Positions 1-9,468 of a DNA stretch of 64,000 nt are shown one piece after another. The stretch spans positions 1 through 64,000 of the forward strand of contig QBVD01000058.1 of the NCBI GenBank assembly GCA_003058525.1. The letters run 5' to 3'. Under the pieces are notes generated by a model. It was not told where the DNA came from, did no database searches, and saw nothing but the letters and a program-made list of their open reading frames with translations. Made by a program: the position numbers and the translations under genes. Positions within the stretch are counted from its first letter, which is position 1, and each line of letters opens with the position of its first letter. This DNA comes from a gamma proteobacterium symbiont of Ctena orbiculata. GTDB lineage: Bacteria > Pseudomonadota > Gammaproteobacteria > Chromatiales > Chromatiaceae.

Positions 1-131
1 AACCGATGAAATACCTCTCCAAGCTCCTGCCTGATCTGCCCAAAAAGCGTCTTCCTCCGGTACTTCGGGATAAACACTATATGGTACTTACACTCCCATC
101 TCGTGTGGCTTAAACTTTCTACTTGTCTCAT
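1..131 (-). CDS. tnpA: IS200/IS605-family transposase TnpA, N-terminal part (runs off the window)
   Basis: The minus strand opens with an ATG at 131 and encodes MRQVESLSHTRWECKYHI, followed by VFIPKYRRKTLFG, before leaving the window. The CKYHIVFIPKYRRK segment is typical of the start of Y1-type tyrosine transposases of IS200-like elements, which move single-stranded DNA by way of hairpin ends. A good ribosome site (AAGGAG) lies 6 bases before the ATG. Only about 43 residues are visible, so the HUH motif and catalytic tyrosine are outside the window and intactness cannot be judged. Confidence in the family is high from this N-terminus alone. Confidence 0.85.
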   Translation of the reverse strand, partial: MRQVESLSHTRWECKYHIVFIPKYRRKTLFGQIRQELGEVFHR

Positions 132-142
132 GGTTTCTCCTT

Positions 143-240
143 AGCGTGTTGCTTGGCGGCTCACGCTTTGGGGTTACTATGAGACTCCTGTTTCTGTCAA
201 ACTATTGATGCCTCCCCAGCAGAGCTGGGGGGTCTCCATT
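143..240. mobile_element. IS200-like left-end region with two hairpins
   Basis: Upstream of the transposase start there are two inverted repeats. AGCGTG (143-148) pairs with CACGCT (162-167), just upstream of the ribosome site. CCCCAGC (214-220) pairs with GCTGGGG (224-230) around the loop AGA, extended by a few pairs on either side. IS200/IS605 elements have a subterminal hairpin at the left end that TnpA recognises, and IS200 also carries 5' leader hairpins that damp expression. The outer boundary of the element probably lies near 235-250, but no target-site signature can be confirmed with one end only. Confidence 0.6.
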
Positions 241-260
241 TTTGTCTAGTCCAATCGGCC

Positions 261-896
261 CTAATTGAGCATAGCTAGGCGGTTGCGTTCAAACTCGTGA
301 AGAACCTTTTTCACGTAGTTTTGCGTCTCCGGGTAGGGCGGGATCGTATTTCCGTACTTGAACACCGCATTTTCACCCGCATTGTACGCCGCAAGAGCCA
401 GTTTGATATCGAATTCGAACAGCTTCAGCAGGTCCTTCAAATATTGAGCACCGCCTTGAAGATTCTGTTTTGGGTCATAGGAGTCATTGACGCCGTAGCG
501 ATTTGCGGTAGCCGGCATCAACTGCATCAATCCGCGTGCACCCTTGCTGGATATTGCTTTCGGATTGTAGGCCGACTCGACCATCACCACCGCGTGCAGC
601 AATCCCGGATGAAGATGGAGCTGTCTGGCAATATCATCGATTATCGGTGTCAGCTCAGCCTTGTTTTTGCGCAGACGCGCCAAACTGTAGTTGCTTCGAC
701 TATTACGTTTCTTCTTCCCGCTACGCCACAACAGGCGATAGTTGCCCTTCATGGGCTTATCGGTGAAATGGATGCCGCCATCACTACCCCGATACTTATA
801 AATCTCTGCACTTACCGACATAGGCACGCAGAAACAGACTGCCATCAGGAGCAGCTGCCTCAAAGCATGCTTAGCGCTGATTGATCTTGGTTTCAC
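261..896 (-). CDS. Secreted lytic transglycosylase (SLT domain) with N-terminal DUF4124-like segment
   Basis: The 211-residue product begins at a GTG (896) with AAAGGA 6 bases upstream; longer in-frame extensions lack such a site. Residues 1-30 form a signal peptide ending near SVSA. Next is a short DUF4124-like piece ([18 protein letters not shown]), then an SLT domain. The catalytic glutamate is in [10 protein letters not shown], followed by [17 protein letters not shown] and the AAYNAGE motif. Such enzymes cleave peptidoglycan between MurNAc and GlcNAc in the periplasm, forming 1,6-anhydro ends. The gene stands alone between the IS element and the YchJ-like gene; its physiological role (turnover or envelope-machine assembly) is not indicated. 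Confidence 0.85.
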   Translation of the reverse strand: MKPRSISAKHALRQLLLMAVCFCVPMSVSAEIYKYRGSDGGIHFTDKPMKGNYRLLWRSGKKKRNSRSNYSLARLRKNKAELTPIIDDIARQLHLHPGLLHAVVMVESAYNPKAISSKGARGLMQLMPATANRYGVNDSYDPKQNLQGGAQYLKDLLKLFEFDIKLALAAYNAGENAVFKYGNTIPPYPETQNYVKKVLHEFERNRLAMLN

Positions 897-966
897 GCAA
901 TCCTTTCCTATATAGGGCAATTGTCGGCAAAAAACGGATAAACTTGAAATCAAATGATTCTCCGGT

Positions 967-1455
967 TCATGCGCCGCAACATTTTTTATATTTCTTGCCG
1001 CTGCCGCAGGGGCATGGATCATTCCGGCCGACCTTCGGCTGGTGGCGTTTCTCGGTTTTCGGCGCCACAAGCCGGCCGTCAACAAAATACCAAACGCCGT
1101 CCTGTTTGAGAAAACGGCTGATTTCATGATGCGGCCTGACCATCCCCCCCTCTTTATAGGTGGCGACAAACTCCACACTAGCCTCTTCGTCGGCCTCTCC
1201 TCCACCTTGAACATCCATAATCTGCAGGCCCAGCCACTCGGCATTTTCCGCCCATCGCCGTGTGGCTTCAATATCGTGATCATGACGATGATCCGGGTGC
1301 AGGGATTGATGTAGGAACTCCGCCTTTCTGGCGCCAAACGCACTGTAACGTGCACGCATCAGTTTCTCGGCTGTATCCGCCTTTGCAGCATCCTCATGGA
1401 TTGGTCCGCAACAGCTCTCATAAGCGACACCAGACCCACAGTAACATCCAGCCAT
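967..1455 (-). CDS. YchJ-family protein with two SEC-C-type zinc motifs
   Basis: The 162-residue protein starts at the ATG at 1455, preceded by GGAG. It has a zinc-binding motif at each end: [13 protein letters not shown] near residue 4 and [13 protein letters not shown] at the C-terminus, both of the SEC-C type first seen at the SecA C-terminus. The middle part ([12 protein letters not shown] to VWYFVDGRL) matches the NTF2-like core of the YchJ/UPF0225 family. Function is not established for this family; a metal-binding or secretion-chaperone-linked role is only suggested by the motif. It is monocistronic with its own upstream gap. Confidence 0.85.
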   Translation of the reverse strand: MAGCYCGSGVAYESCCGPIHEDAAKADTAEKLMRARYSAFGARKAEFLHQSLHPDHRHDHDIEATRRWAENAEWLGLQIMDVQGGGEADEEASVEFVATYKEGGMVRPHHEISRFLKQDGVWYFVDGRLVAPKTEKRHQPKVGRNDPCPCGSGKKYKKCCGA

Positions 1456-1654
1456 GGTCTCCTCCGCATGAATATTTATTAAGTGGGAACAATAACATAG
1501 CGCCTGTTTAACACCAAGGGGATGATGGCTTCGCCTGTGATTTGAGCCATGATCTCCCGCCACAACGGTCTTGGCGATTAACGGCTCCTGCTTTGGGCAC
1601 CGACCTAGCGTTACGGCAAGCGAGTGATCAGGGCCTGGTGCCCTCTCTTCAGAA

Positions 1655-1683
1655 CGAAAAAAAGGTGGGTGAACACCCACCTT
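1655..1683 (-). terminator. Rho-independent terminator of hrpA
   Basis: Read on the minus strand, AAGGTGGGTG pairs perfectly with CACCCACCTT and is followed by seven T residues. It lies about 200 bases beyond the hrpA stop codon and in the right orientation to end that transcript. The 427-bp gap in which it sits (1456-1882) shows no other feature that I can support. Confidence 0.85.
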
Positions 1684-1882
1684 GAAGGCCTCTATCATTG
1701 AGGCTGTAGACTGGAAAAACGGAACGATTCCACACTGAGTCCGCCTCTATTCAGTTAACCGGTATAGGCATTCTCTAAAACCATTCCAACGCAGCTAACT
1801 CTAACAGCGTTCCATGACAGTCTGATGACAGTGGAGAGTCGATAGGAATATTTGACCTGGAATCGATATGATGGGGCTGGAA

Positions 1883-4800
1883 TTAGAGTCCCATCTCTTT
1901 GATACGCTTCAGTAGACGTTTGACCGAGATGGGATAGGCGGTTCCCAGATCCTGGGCGAACAGGGAAATGCGCAACTCTTCCAATCCCCAGCGGATCTCC
2001 TCGATGCGATCGTCAACCCGTCCACGCTGCCTGCATTGCTGATCCCACTGCTCCCATCGCTGTTGCAGTTCCGCCATTTCATGCATACGCTGCCGGTCTC
2101 GTGCCGCGGCATGGGTCAGTTTGTCGACCCGTTTCGAAATACCCTGAAGGTATCTGGGGTAGTCGCTGAGCCGTTCATCCGGCACATGTTGCAGAAAACC
2201 ACGATAGACCAGACGCTCCAGCTGATGCCGCATATCCATTGCAGAGCCCATCCAGTTGACCTGGGTGATCGCGCTTATCGCTTTTCTGGTTTGATGGCTC
2301 AGTTCCAGTATCTCCAGCAGTTGTTGACAACTGCTGTTCGCCTGCTGCATCAGTCTTCCCCGCCTGCTGCTCAGCCGCTCTTCAAAGCGCTTACCATCGC
2401 GAATCTCCGGGAGTTGGTTGAGAAATGTGCGATCGACGATGAACGATACCAATTCATCTTCAAGATCCCGATGCTCTCCGTCTTCCCGATCTTTCTCCAC
2501 CGCAGGCACCTTGGCGTAAAGCAGGCGCATCCGGTCGAGCTGGTCGAGGTTTTTACGCAGATACCTCATCTCCTTGGGCATTTTCAACATTATCAGCCGT
2601 CTCACCCCCTCCTTGTGGGAACGCAAGGCGCTGCTCTCGGCATCGAGCAGACGAATCGCTACGCTCTCCCCTTCATCCACCAGGGCAGGATAGCCCTGGA
2701 GTGTGATTCCTCCCTGTTCTATTGCCAACTGTTTCGGCAGCCTGTCGAAATCCCAATCCTTCAGACCGTTGCGTTCAAAACCGGGGGAGTTGAGGTGCCG
2801 GTGCTGCGCCTGCGTCTGCCCCGCATGCCGCCGCTTCATACCTGCCAGATCCCGCCCCTGCTCCAAAGTGGACCCACCCTGATCGACAACCCGCACCCGC
2901 ATGCGCAAGTGAACGGGAATATCCTCCTCAGTCCATGCATCTTCGGGGATATGGACTCCGCTGAGCTGTTTCAATCGCTCTCCCAGTACCTGTATCAGGG
3001 GCCTGTCACTGTCCGGCAGATCGGCAAGACAGGCGTCGGCAAATTCGGGAACAGGTACGAATGAACGCCTTAGCGATTTAGGTAATCCGCGGATCAGAGA
3101 AATCACACGTTCTCTCAACAATCCGGGCACCAGCCACTGCAGACGCGCCTCGGTGATCTGATTCAGTACATCCTGCGGAACAATCAGGGTAAGGCCATCC
3201 TGTGCACTCCCGGGATCGAACTGGTACTCCAGGGGCAGTCGCATACCATTGATATCGAGATGATCGGGAAACTGCTCACTGGAGATCCGTTGCGAACCGT
3301 CCCTCATCAGGTCGGACTCATCCATGTATAAGCGTTTCGACTGCTGCTTGGACTGCTGTCGCAACCATTTTTCGAATCCGGGTGTGGTTGAAATGCCCTC
3401 GGGTATCCGCTGATCGTAGAAACTGTAGATACGTTCTTCATCCACCAGAATATCCCGCCGTCTCGATTTGGCTTCCTGGTCATGAATGGCCTCGATCAAC
3501 GTCTGATTGTGACGCCAGAACGGCGCTCGAGTGTAAAAGTCCCCGTCGACCAACGCCGAGCGGATGAAAATATCCCTGGCGACCACCGGATCGATGGGTG
3601 AGAAATTGATCTTACGGCGCGGAATCAGGGTGATGCCGAACAGGGCGACTTTCACATAGCCGGCAACCTGGCCGCGTTTTTTCTCCCAATGGGGCTCAGA
3701 GTAGCTGCGTTTCACCAGGTGTCCCGCCGCTTTCTCAACCCATTCAGGCTGAATCACCGCCAAGGTTCGCGCATAGAGTTTGCTGGTCTCCACCAACTCG
3801 GCCGCCATGACCCACTTCGGCTGCTTTTTATAGAGAGCGGAGCCGGGATGGATGAAAAAGCGTGTATTCCGCGCTCCCAGATAATCATGGCTGTTGCTCT
3901 TTAAACCGAGATGACTCAAAAGACCACTCAATAGGGCCCGATGGATCTCCTCATAGCCCGCCTCGGCACTATTTTCACGCAGCCCCATTTCATGCAGTTG
4001 TCCACGCAATTGTTGGTGTATGTCATGCCACTCCTGAACCCTGTTCCAGGAGAGAAAAAGCCGCTTGCACCAGCGGTGAAATTTGTTTTTCGATAGATGT
4101 TTTCTCTGCGTCTCGACCTCCTCCCAGAGTGAGAGGTAACTCAGGAAATCAGACTGCTCATGACGAAATCTCGCATGGGCCTCATCCGCCAACTGCTGCT
4201 TATCCACCGGACGTTCCCGCGGATCCTGCACACTCAGTGCGGCTGCAATCACCATTACCTCTTTCAGACAGTGGCTATGGGCCGCTGAGAGGAGCATCCT
4301 GCCGATACGCGGATCCACAGGCAGCCGGGCGAGCTGCTGGCCAAGACGGGTTATTTTGCGATCGCCGGCGACCGCGCCGATCTCTTCCAGTATCCGGTAG
4401 CCGTCCTTGATGAGACGATGATCGGGGGGATCGATAAAGGGGAAGTCACTGATCTCACCCAATCCAAGCAGTTTCATCTGCAGGATGACGGAGGCCAGAT
4501 TGGTACGCTGTATTTCCGCTTCGGTAAAGGGACGACGGGCCTGGAAATCCTCTTCAGTGAAGAGGCGGATGCAGACCCCGGCGGCGAGACGGCCGCAGCG
4601 GCCTTTGCGCTGATCAGCCGAAGCTTGGGCTATGCGTTCCACAGGCAGGCGTTGCACCTTGCTGCGATGACTATAGCGACTGATGCGCGCATAGCCGGTA
4701 TCGATAACATAACGTATGCCCGGTACCGTCAGTGAGGTTTCAGCCACATTGGTGGCCAATACGATACGCCGGCTCGTGTGGGGCTTGAACACCCGGTTCT

Positions 4801-5794
4801 GATCCTCAATGCTGAGTCGCGCATAGAGCGGCAGAACTTCGGTGGCGGGAAGTCTGTGTTTGCGCAAGGTCTCTGCTGTCTCGCGTATCTCCCGCTCACC
4901 ACTTAAAAAGATCAATATATCGCCCCGGTCGATCAGCGACAGCTCATCCACTGCATCCACGATGGCCTGCTGTAGCGGGTCGTCGCGTTCGTTCTCCCCC
5001 CCCTCAACCGGCGGTCGGTAACGCACCTCCACCGGATATGTGCGACCCGATACCTCTACGATGGGTGCATTATGGAAATATTCGGAGAATCTCTGAGGAT
5101 CTATGGTCGCCGAGGTGATAATCAGTTTGAGATCGGAACGCCTGATGCACAGCTGTTTCAGATAGCCCAGCAGGAAGTCGATATTCAGACTGCGTTCATG
5201 GGCTTCATCGATAATCAAAGTATCGTATTGATTGAGATAAGGGTCCTGCTGGATTTCAGCGAGCAGTATCCCATCCGTCATCAGTTTGATATAGCTATGG
5301 GGACCAACACGATCGTTGAAACGCACCTTGTAGCCCACCGCTTGACCAGTGGTGGAGCCCAGTTCACTCGCCACTCGTGTTGCCAATGTCCTGGCGGCGA
5401 CCCTGCGCGGCTGTGTGTGACCGATATATCCCGACAGGCCAAGACCGATGTCGAGACAGATTTTGGGCAGCTGTGTCGATTTACCCGAACCGGTTTCACC
5501 ACACAGCACAACCACCTGATGATCCTGAATCAGCGCCTTGATCTCATCAACCCGCTGGCTGATAGGCAACACCTCGGGATATGTGACTTGTGGCAGATTC
5601 TCACGGCGTTGCATCAGGCACTGCTGTGACGACCGAATGGAGTGCCAGAGCTTCATCAGCCCTTGTGAATAATCCCCCCCACTGGCTTCACGTTTCCTCA
5701 GACCGCGAAGTTGTCGATAGAGGCGATGCCGATCCCGCAGCATGCAATGCCTGATCTCTAACGGATCGGGAAAATCATTGAGAGTCGCACTCAC
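1883..5794 (-). CDS. hrpA: ATP-dependent RNA helicase HrpA
   Basis: The 1303-residue protein matches the length of E. coli HrpA (about 1300). The DEAH helicase core is near the N-terminus: Walker A GETGSGKST, Walker B DEAH (LIIDEAHERS), motif III SAT (ITSATID), and motif VI around QRKGRCGR. The helicase-associated and OB-fold domains follow, then the long C-terminal region (DUF3418 type) typical of bacterial HrpA. HrpA family helicases act on RNA and, in E. coli, on stalled ribosomes and mRNA processing. The start MSATLNDFPDPLEIRHCMLRDR is natural for the family. The gene is transcribed alone and ends in a strong terminator. Confidence 0.97.
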   Translation of the reverse strand: MSATLNDFPDPLEIRHCMLRDRHRLYRQLRGLRKREASGGDYSQGLMKLWHSIRSSQQCLMQRRENLPQVTYPEVLPISQRVDEIKALIQDHQVVVLCGETGSGKSTQLPKICLDIGLGLSGYIGHTQPRRVAARTLATRVASELGSTTGQAVGYKVRFNDRVGPHSYIKLMTDGILLAEIQQDPYLNQYDTLIIDEAHERSLNIDFLLGYLKQLCIRRSDLKLIITSATIDPQRFSEYFHNAPIVEVSGRTYPVEVRYRPPVEGGENERDDPLQQAIVDAVDELSLIDRGDILIFLSGEREIRETAETLRKHRLPATEVLPLYARLSIEDQNRVFKPHTSRRIVLATNVAETSLTVPGIRYVIDTGYARISRYSHRSKVQRLPVERIAQASADQRKGRCGRLAAGVCIRLFTEEDFQARRPFTEAEIQRTNLASVILQMKLLGLGEISDFPFIDPPDHRLIKDGYRILEEIGAVAGDRKITRLGQQLARLPVDPRIGRMLLSAAHSHCLKEVMVIAAALSVQDPRERPVDKQQLADEAHARFRHEQSDFLSYLSLWEEVETQRKHLSKNKFHRWCKRLFLSWNRVQEWHDIHQQLRGQLHEMGLRENSAEAGYEEIHRALLSGLLSHLGLKSNSHDYLGARNTRFFIHPGSALYKKQPKWVMAAELVETSKLYARTLAVIQPEWVEKAAGHLVKRSYSEPHWEKKRGQVAGYVKVALFGITLIPRRKINFSPIDPVVARDIFIRSALVDGDFYTRAPFWRHNQTLIEAIHDQEAKSRRRDILVDEERIYSFYDQRIPEGISTTPGFEKWLRQQSKQQSKRLYMDESDLMRDGSQRISSEQFPDHLDINGMRLPLEYQFDPGSAQDGLTLIVPQDVLNQITEARLQWLVPGLLRERVISLIRGLPKSLRRSFVPVPEFADACLADLPDSDRPLIQVLGERLKQLSGVHIPEDAWTEEDIPVHLRMRVRVVDQGGSTLEQGRDLAGMKRRHAGQTQAQHRHLNSPGFERNGLKDWDFDRLPKQLAIEQGGITLQGYPALVDEGESVAIRLLDAESSALRSHKEGVRRLIMLKMPKEMRYLRKNLDQLDRMRLLYAKVPAVEKDREDGEHRDLEDELVSFIVDRTFLNQLPEIRDGKRFEERLSSRRGRLMQQANSSCQQLLEILELSHQTRKAISAITQVNWMGSAMDMRHQLERLVYRGFLQHVPDERLSDYPRYLQGISKRVDKLTHAAARDRQRMHEMAELQQRWEQWDQQCRQRGRVDDRIEEIRWGLEELRISLFAQDLGTAYPISVKRLLKRIKEMGL

Positions 5795-5910
5795 GATAAC
5801 ACTATGGAGGAGTTAAATGCTGCAAATATGTTGATGAAATGATCGTCAATAGCACCGGTCAGGCGCCATGGGCTTTATCCTGACATTATATGAATCGTAC
5901 TTGGTTTCTG

Positions 5911-6002
5911 CATTCCCGCGCTGGAGCGTTTGGTTAGTACTGCATTGGGTATCAATATACCACGATAAACATTAGGTTCCGGTGCGGCAAGCCGCACCCT
6001 AC
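5911..6002. repeat. Palindromic dispersed repeats (copy A)
   Basis: In the 326-bp gap between hrpA and pntB there is a perfect hairpin GGTGCGGCAAGCCGCACC (5981-5998) followed by CTAC. The same 22 bases recur at 28678-28699. About 50 bases before it, 5911-5936 holds a degraded, reverse-oriented copy of the other palindrome seen at 28753-28774 (CATTCCCGCGCTGGAGCG against the intact form). The two families thus sit together at both loci. They are REP-like intergenic elements. I see no gene in the rest of the gap. Confidence 0.75.
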
Positions 6003-6120
6003 ACCTTTGGATTGGATCCATCCAGATTATGATGGATTTCCAGCACCGCACGGTGGGATAGGCGCCACCAAATAGCAGCCGATTCGAAGTGAATTCAGTA
6101 GACTTTTAACAGGCTTTGGA

Positions 6121-7521
6121 TCAATGACCGCCACCCTTCAGCGCTGTCACCATACCTTCGATCGTATCCTTGGCATCACCGAAGATCAGTGAAGTGTTGT
6201 CCTGATAGAACAGCAGGTTGTCGACACCTGAGTAGCCGGGATTCATGGATCGTTTGAGGAAATAGACCTGCTTCGATTTCGCCGCATCCAGTATCGGCAT
6301 GCCGTATATCGGGCTGGAAGAGTCTGACCTGGCTGCCGGATTGACTACGTCATTGGCGCCCACCACCAGCGTGACATCGGCAGTGGGGAATTCCGGGTTG
6401 ATCTCATCCATCTCGAGGACGTGGTCATAAGGAATATCCGCTTCGGCGAGCAACACATTCATATGTCCAGGCATACGCCCGGCTACTGGGTGAATTGCAA
6501 ACTTTACCGTCACATCCCGCTCTTCAAGCAGCTCCAACACCTCTTTCAAGGCATGCTGCGCCTGGGCCACCGCCATACCGTAACCCGGTACGATGATGAC
6601 CTTGTTGGCATCTTCCATCCAGTAGATGGCGTCCTCTACCGAGGCTGACTTGACACCCTTCTCGGCAGCCACACCCACCGCGCTGGGCGCACCATCCGAC
6701 TCACTGCCAAAACCACCGAACACAACATTGATGATGGAACGGTTCATGGCCCGGCACATGATGAAGGAGAGAATGGCGCCAGAAAAACCGACCAAGGCAC
6801 CGACAATGATCAGCAACAGATTACCCAGAGTAAAACCCGTTGCCGCAGCAGCCCATCCTGAATAACTGTTAAGCATGGATATGATAACCGGCATATCCGC
6901 ACCACCGATGGGAATGATCAGCGTAAAACCCAGTACGAATGACAGCAGGGTGATCAATACCAGCGAGGTCATACTCCCTGTCATGCCAAAGTGGACACCG
7001 AGTAAGACCGTTGTGATTGCGATAGCTGCATTCAAGGCATGCTGTCCCTTGAATTTTACCGGCGCCCCGCTTACCAATCCCTGCAGTTTTGCAAACGCCA
7101 CCACTGAACCGGAGAAGGTGATCGCACCGATGATGATACCCGCCGATAACTCCCCCATCATGACCGGGTTGAGGGTACCCGCGGCATCGTGGTTGAGATA
7201 GGTGCCGATAGCCACCAGCACCGCGGCCATACCCACGAAGCTATGCAGCGCCGCCACCAACTGCGGCATGGCGGTCATCTGCACGCGGGCAGCCAGTACC
7301 GTACCAATCACCGCGCCGGCGATTACGCCGACCAGAATGAAGCCGTATGACTGCACTTCATGACTGAACAGGGTGGCTAGGATGGCAATGGCCATACCCG
7401 CCATGCCAAGATAGTTTCCGCGCCGTGCCGATGCCGGATGGGTAAGGCCTTTAAGCGCCAGAATGAATAGGATTGCTGAAATCAGATAGGCAATCGCTTG
7501 GGTATTTGCTGATATCTCCAT
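6121..7521 (-). CDS. pntB: NAD(P) transhydrogenase subunit beta
   Basis: This 466-residue integral membrane protein has about nine hydrophobic segments in residues 1-265 (domain II). The C-terminal NADP(H)-binding domain III follows, with VIIVPGYGMAVAQAQHAL, HPVAGRMPGHMNVLLAEA, GANDVVNPAA and MNPGYSGVDN. With PntA it couples proton entry to hydride transfer from NADH to NADP+, supplying NADPH. It is the last gene of a pntAa-pntAb-pntB operon, starting 12 bases after the pntAb stop. All nucleotide-binding motifs are intact and length is normal. Confidence 0.97.
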   Translation of the reverse strand: MEISANTQAIAYLISAILFILALKGLTHPASARRGNYLGMAGMAIAILATLFSHEVQSYGFILVGVIAGAVIGTVLAARVQMTAMPQLVAALHSFVGMAAVLVAIGTYLNHDAAGTLNPVMMGELSAGIIIGAITFSGSVVAFAKLQGLVSGAPVKFKGQHALNAAIAITTVLLGVHFGMTGSMTSLVLITLLSFVLGFTLIIPIGGADMPVIISMLNSYSGWAAAATGFTLGNLLLIIVGALVGFSGAILSFIMCRAMNRSIINVVFGGFGSESDGAPSAVGVAAEKGVKSASVEDAIYWMEDANKVIIVPGYGMAVAQAQHALKEVLELLEERDVTVKFAIHPVAGRMPGHMNVLLAEADIPYDHVLEMDEINPEFPTADVTLVVGANDVVNPAARSDSSSPIYGMPILDAAKSKQVYFLKRSMNPGYSGVDNLLFYQDNTSLIFGDAKDTIEGMVTALKGGGH

Positions 7522-7532
7522 CGGTCAGGCAC

Positions 7533-7820
7533 TCACTTATCTTTTTTCTTGAACATGGCCAACATCCGGTTGGTTACCAGAAACCCGCCAAAGACGTTGA
7601 TCGAAGCCAACAATACCGCGACAAAGCCAAAAATCTCAGCAGCGGTACCTGCTGTCTCCAGGCCGGTCACCAACAGGGCACCCACGATGATGATCCCCGA
7701 AATAGCGTTGGTCAGCGCGACCAAGGGTGTATGCAGCGAGGGGGTTACCCCCCATATCACCCAGTAACCGATAAAGCAGGCAAGAACGAAAACATATAAT
7801 GCAACCAGTGTGTCAGGCAT
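7533..7820 (-). CDS. pntAb: NAD(P) transhydrogenase subunit alpha, membrane part (PntAb)
   Basis: The 95-residue protein contains three hydrophobic helices, including [17 protein letters not shown] and [12 protein letters not shown], and matches the membrane domain at the C-terminus of a fused PntA. In many proteobacteria the alpha subunit is split into a soluble NAD(H)-binding protein and this small membrane protein, as in Rhodospirillum. It lies between the other two subunit genes and is clearly cotranscribed. The conserved segment [15 protein letters not shown] is present. Confidence 0.95.
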   Translation of the reverse strand: MPDTLVALYVFVLACFIGYWVIWGVTPSLHTPLVALTNAISGIIIVGALLVTGLETAGTAAEIFGFVAVLLASINVFGGFLVTNRMLAMFKKKDK

Positions 7821-7863
7821 GGGATCACTCTCGTATAGGTTGTTTTTGTGACATGGAGCTGAC

Positions 7864-8961
7864 TTAAGACTCGGATCTCAGACGCATCGCCTTGGTGATC
7901 TCATCTTCCTCAAGATCCTTCAGCTCCAGGCCGCCTTCACCCTTCTCCACCATGATATTGAGCAGATTCATGATATTTCCACCAAAGAAGGCACTCGCAT
8001 CAGAAGCCACCATTGAGGGGTAATTGGTATGACCGACAATCGTCACACCATGCTTTACAACCACCTTGTCGGCCTCGGTCAAGGGACAATTACCACCTGT
8101 CGCCGCTGCCAGATCGATCACCACCGATCCGTCACGCATATTCTTGATCACCTCCTCGGTAACCAATACGGGTGCAGGACGGCAGGGAATTAAAGCGGTG
8201 GTGATAATGATATGCGCCTTGCTCAACTCATCAGCAAGGGCTTGCTGCTGCTTCGCCTTGGCCTCTTCCGATAACTCTTTGGCATAGCCGCCCTCACCGG
8301 AGCCGCTCTCGCCGATATCGAGTTCGATGGCCTTGGCTCCCAGGGATTCGATCTGCTCCTTGGTTTCCGGACGTACGTCATAGGCGAGCACATCGGCCCC
8401 CAGTCGTCTGGCGGTTGCAATCGCCTGCAGGCCTGCGACACCGGCACCCAATACCACCAATCTGGCCGGCTTTGCCGATCCTGCCGAGGTCATCATCAAT
8501 GGCAGAAAACGCCCGTAGTGGAGTGCGGCTTCAATTACTGCGCGATAACCAGCGATATTGCTTTGCGAAGAGAGGGCATCCATAGCTTGTGCTCTGGATA
8601 TTCTGGGAACTCTCTCCATCGCAAGATAGACGATCTCTTTCTCCAGAATCGTATTCAGCGTTTCATCGAGTTCGCAGGATTCAATATGAGCGATCAATAT
8701 CGATCCCTTGGGGAGTTCAGCGGCCTCGCTCACCGAAGGCTTACGCACACGTACCAGGATGTCGGCATTCAATGCGTCTTCGGGAGCGACTATCTCAGCG
8801 CCTGCGTCCCGATAATGTTCATCAGTATAATCGGCGTTTTCGCCGGCGCCGGCGGAAACCTTGATGGTAAAACCTTTATTAGTCAGTTTCTTGACGATTT
8901 CCGGTGAAAGAGCGACACGCCTTTCCCCCACCGCTGTTTCTTTCAATAGGCCTATTTTCAT
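7864..8961 (-). CDS. pntAa: NAD(P) transhydrogenase subunit alpha, NAD(H)-binding part (PntAa)
   Basis: The 365-residue soluble domain I begins [20 protein letters not shown], the hallmark of the alanine dehydrogenase/PntA family. It carries the NAD-binding Rossmann motif [22 protein letters not shown] and the segment [20 protein letters not shown]. The later conserved region [17 protein letters not shown] is also present. It binds NADH and passes hydride to NADPH on PntB. It is first in the transhydrogenase operon; the next gene begins 43 bases downstream. Full length for the split form. Confidence 0.96.
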   Translation of the reverse strand: MKIGLLKETAVGERRVALSPEIVKKLTNKGFTIKVSAGAGENADYTDEHYRDAGAEIVAPEDALNADILVRVRKPSVSEAAELPKGSILIAHIESCELDETLNTILEKEIVYLAMERVPRISRAQAMDALSSQSNIAGYRAVIEAALHYGRFLPLMMTSAGSAKPARLVVLGAGVAGLQAIATARRLGADVLAYDVRPETKEQIESLGAKAIELDIGESGSGEGGYAKELSEEAKAKQQQALADELSKAHIIITTALIPCRPAPVLVTEEVIKNMRDGSVVIDLAAATGGNCPLTEADKVVVKHGVTIVGHTNYPSMVASDASAFFGGNIMNLLNIMVEKGEGGLELKDLEEDEITKAMRLRSES

Positions 8962-9298
8962 CGTTTTTCTACTCAGCCAAATTTAGGTCGTATTAGCACT
9001 TTGTCGAGCGCGCATCATTATCCAGACTAATGCCTTGATTCACAAGATTAGACAAATGTGACGATTCCTGCCTGCCCCGGATTCCCCTGAAGCAGAAAAC
9101 AGCCACAGAATAAATACTATATTTCCTTTAATAACAGAATGTTAGATATGCTTGAAATGACTGATTACAGCTATTCTGCGTTTCCCTCATGTAACAAAAC
9201 CGGGTAAATACTGGTGGGATACAGAATATGTGTTTTGGGAATATTTTCACATTTTAGCCAATCAGATAATAGCTTTGGATGCCGAAACAGGGGCTGAA
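8962..9298. other. Gap upstream of pntAa
   Basis: This stretch is AT-rich and holds no open frame that I can support on either strand. It must contain the pntAa promoter on the minus strand, but I could not pick one box pair with confidence. It is followed by the large inverted repeat at 9299-9413. Confidence 0.5.
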
Positions 9299-9413
9299 CA
9301 GTAATTTCCGGTGAGAATCAGGCAACTCACTCTCGTTTGATCCCATTCAGCTGCTATCGAGAATGGGTGCACGAGAGTTACTGGCGGTAAACAGTCGCCC
9401 CCGGTAATTGCAG
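9299..9413. repeat. 115-bp nested imperfect inverted repeat
   Basis: Three nested pairs of arms share one centre. CAGTAATTTCCGG (9299-9311) pairs with CCGGTAATTGCAG (9401-9413) at 10 of 13 positions. ACTCTCGT (9329-9336) pairs perfectly with ACGAGAGT (9371-9378). CCCATTC (9342-9348) pairs perfectly with GAATGGG (9361-9367). It lies just past the 3' end of the exopolysaccharide genes. It could be a miniature inverted-repeat element, an RNA, or a transcript-end structure; no T-run follows it on either strand. Confidence 0.55.
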
Positions 9414-9468
9414 AGAACAGTCAGAAGAAGGGATATGACAAACGGATGTTATCGATTCGGATTAGTTC

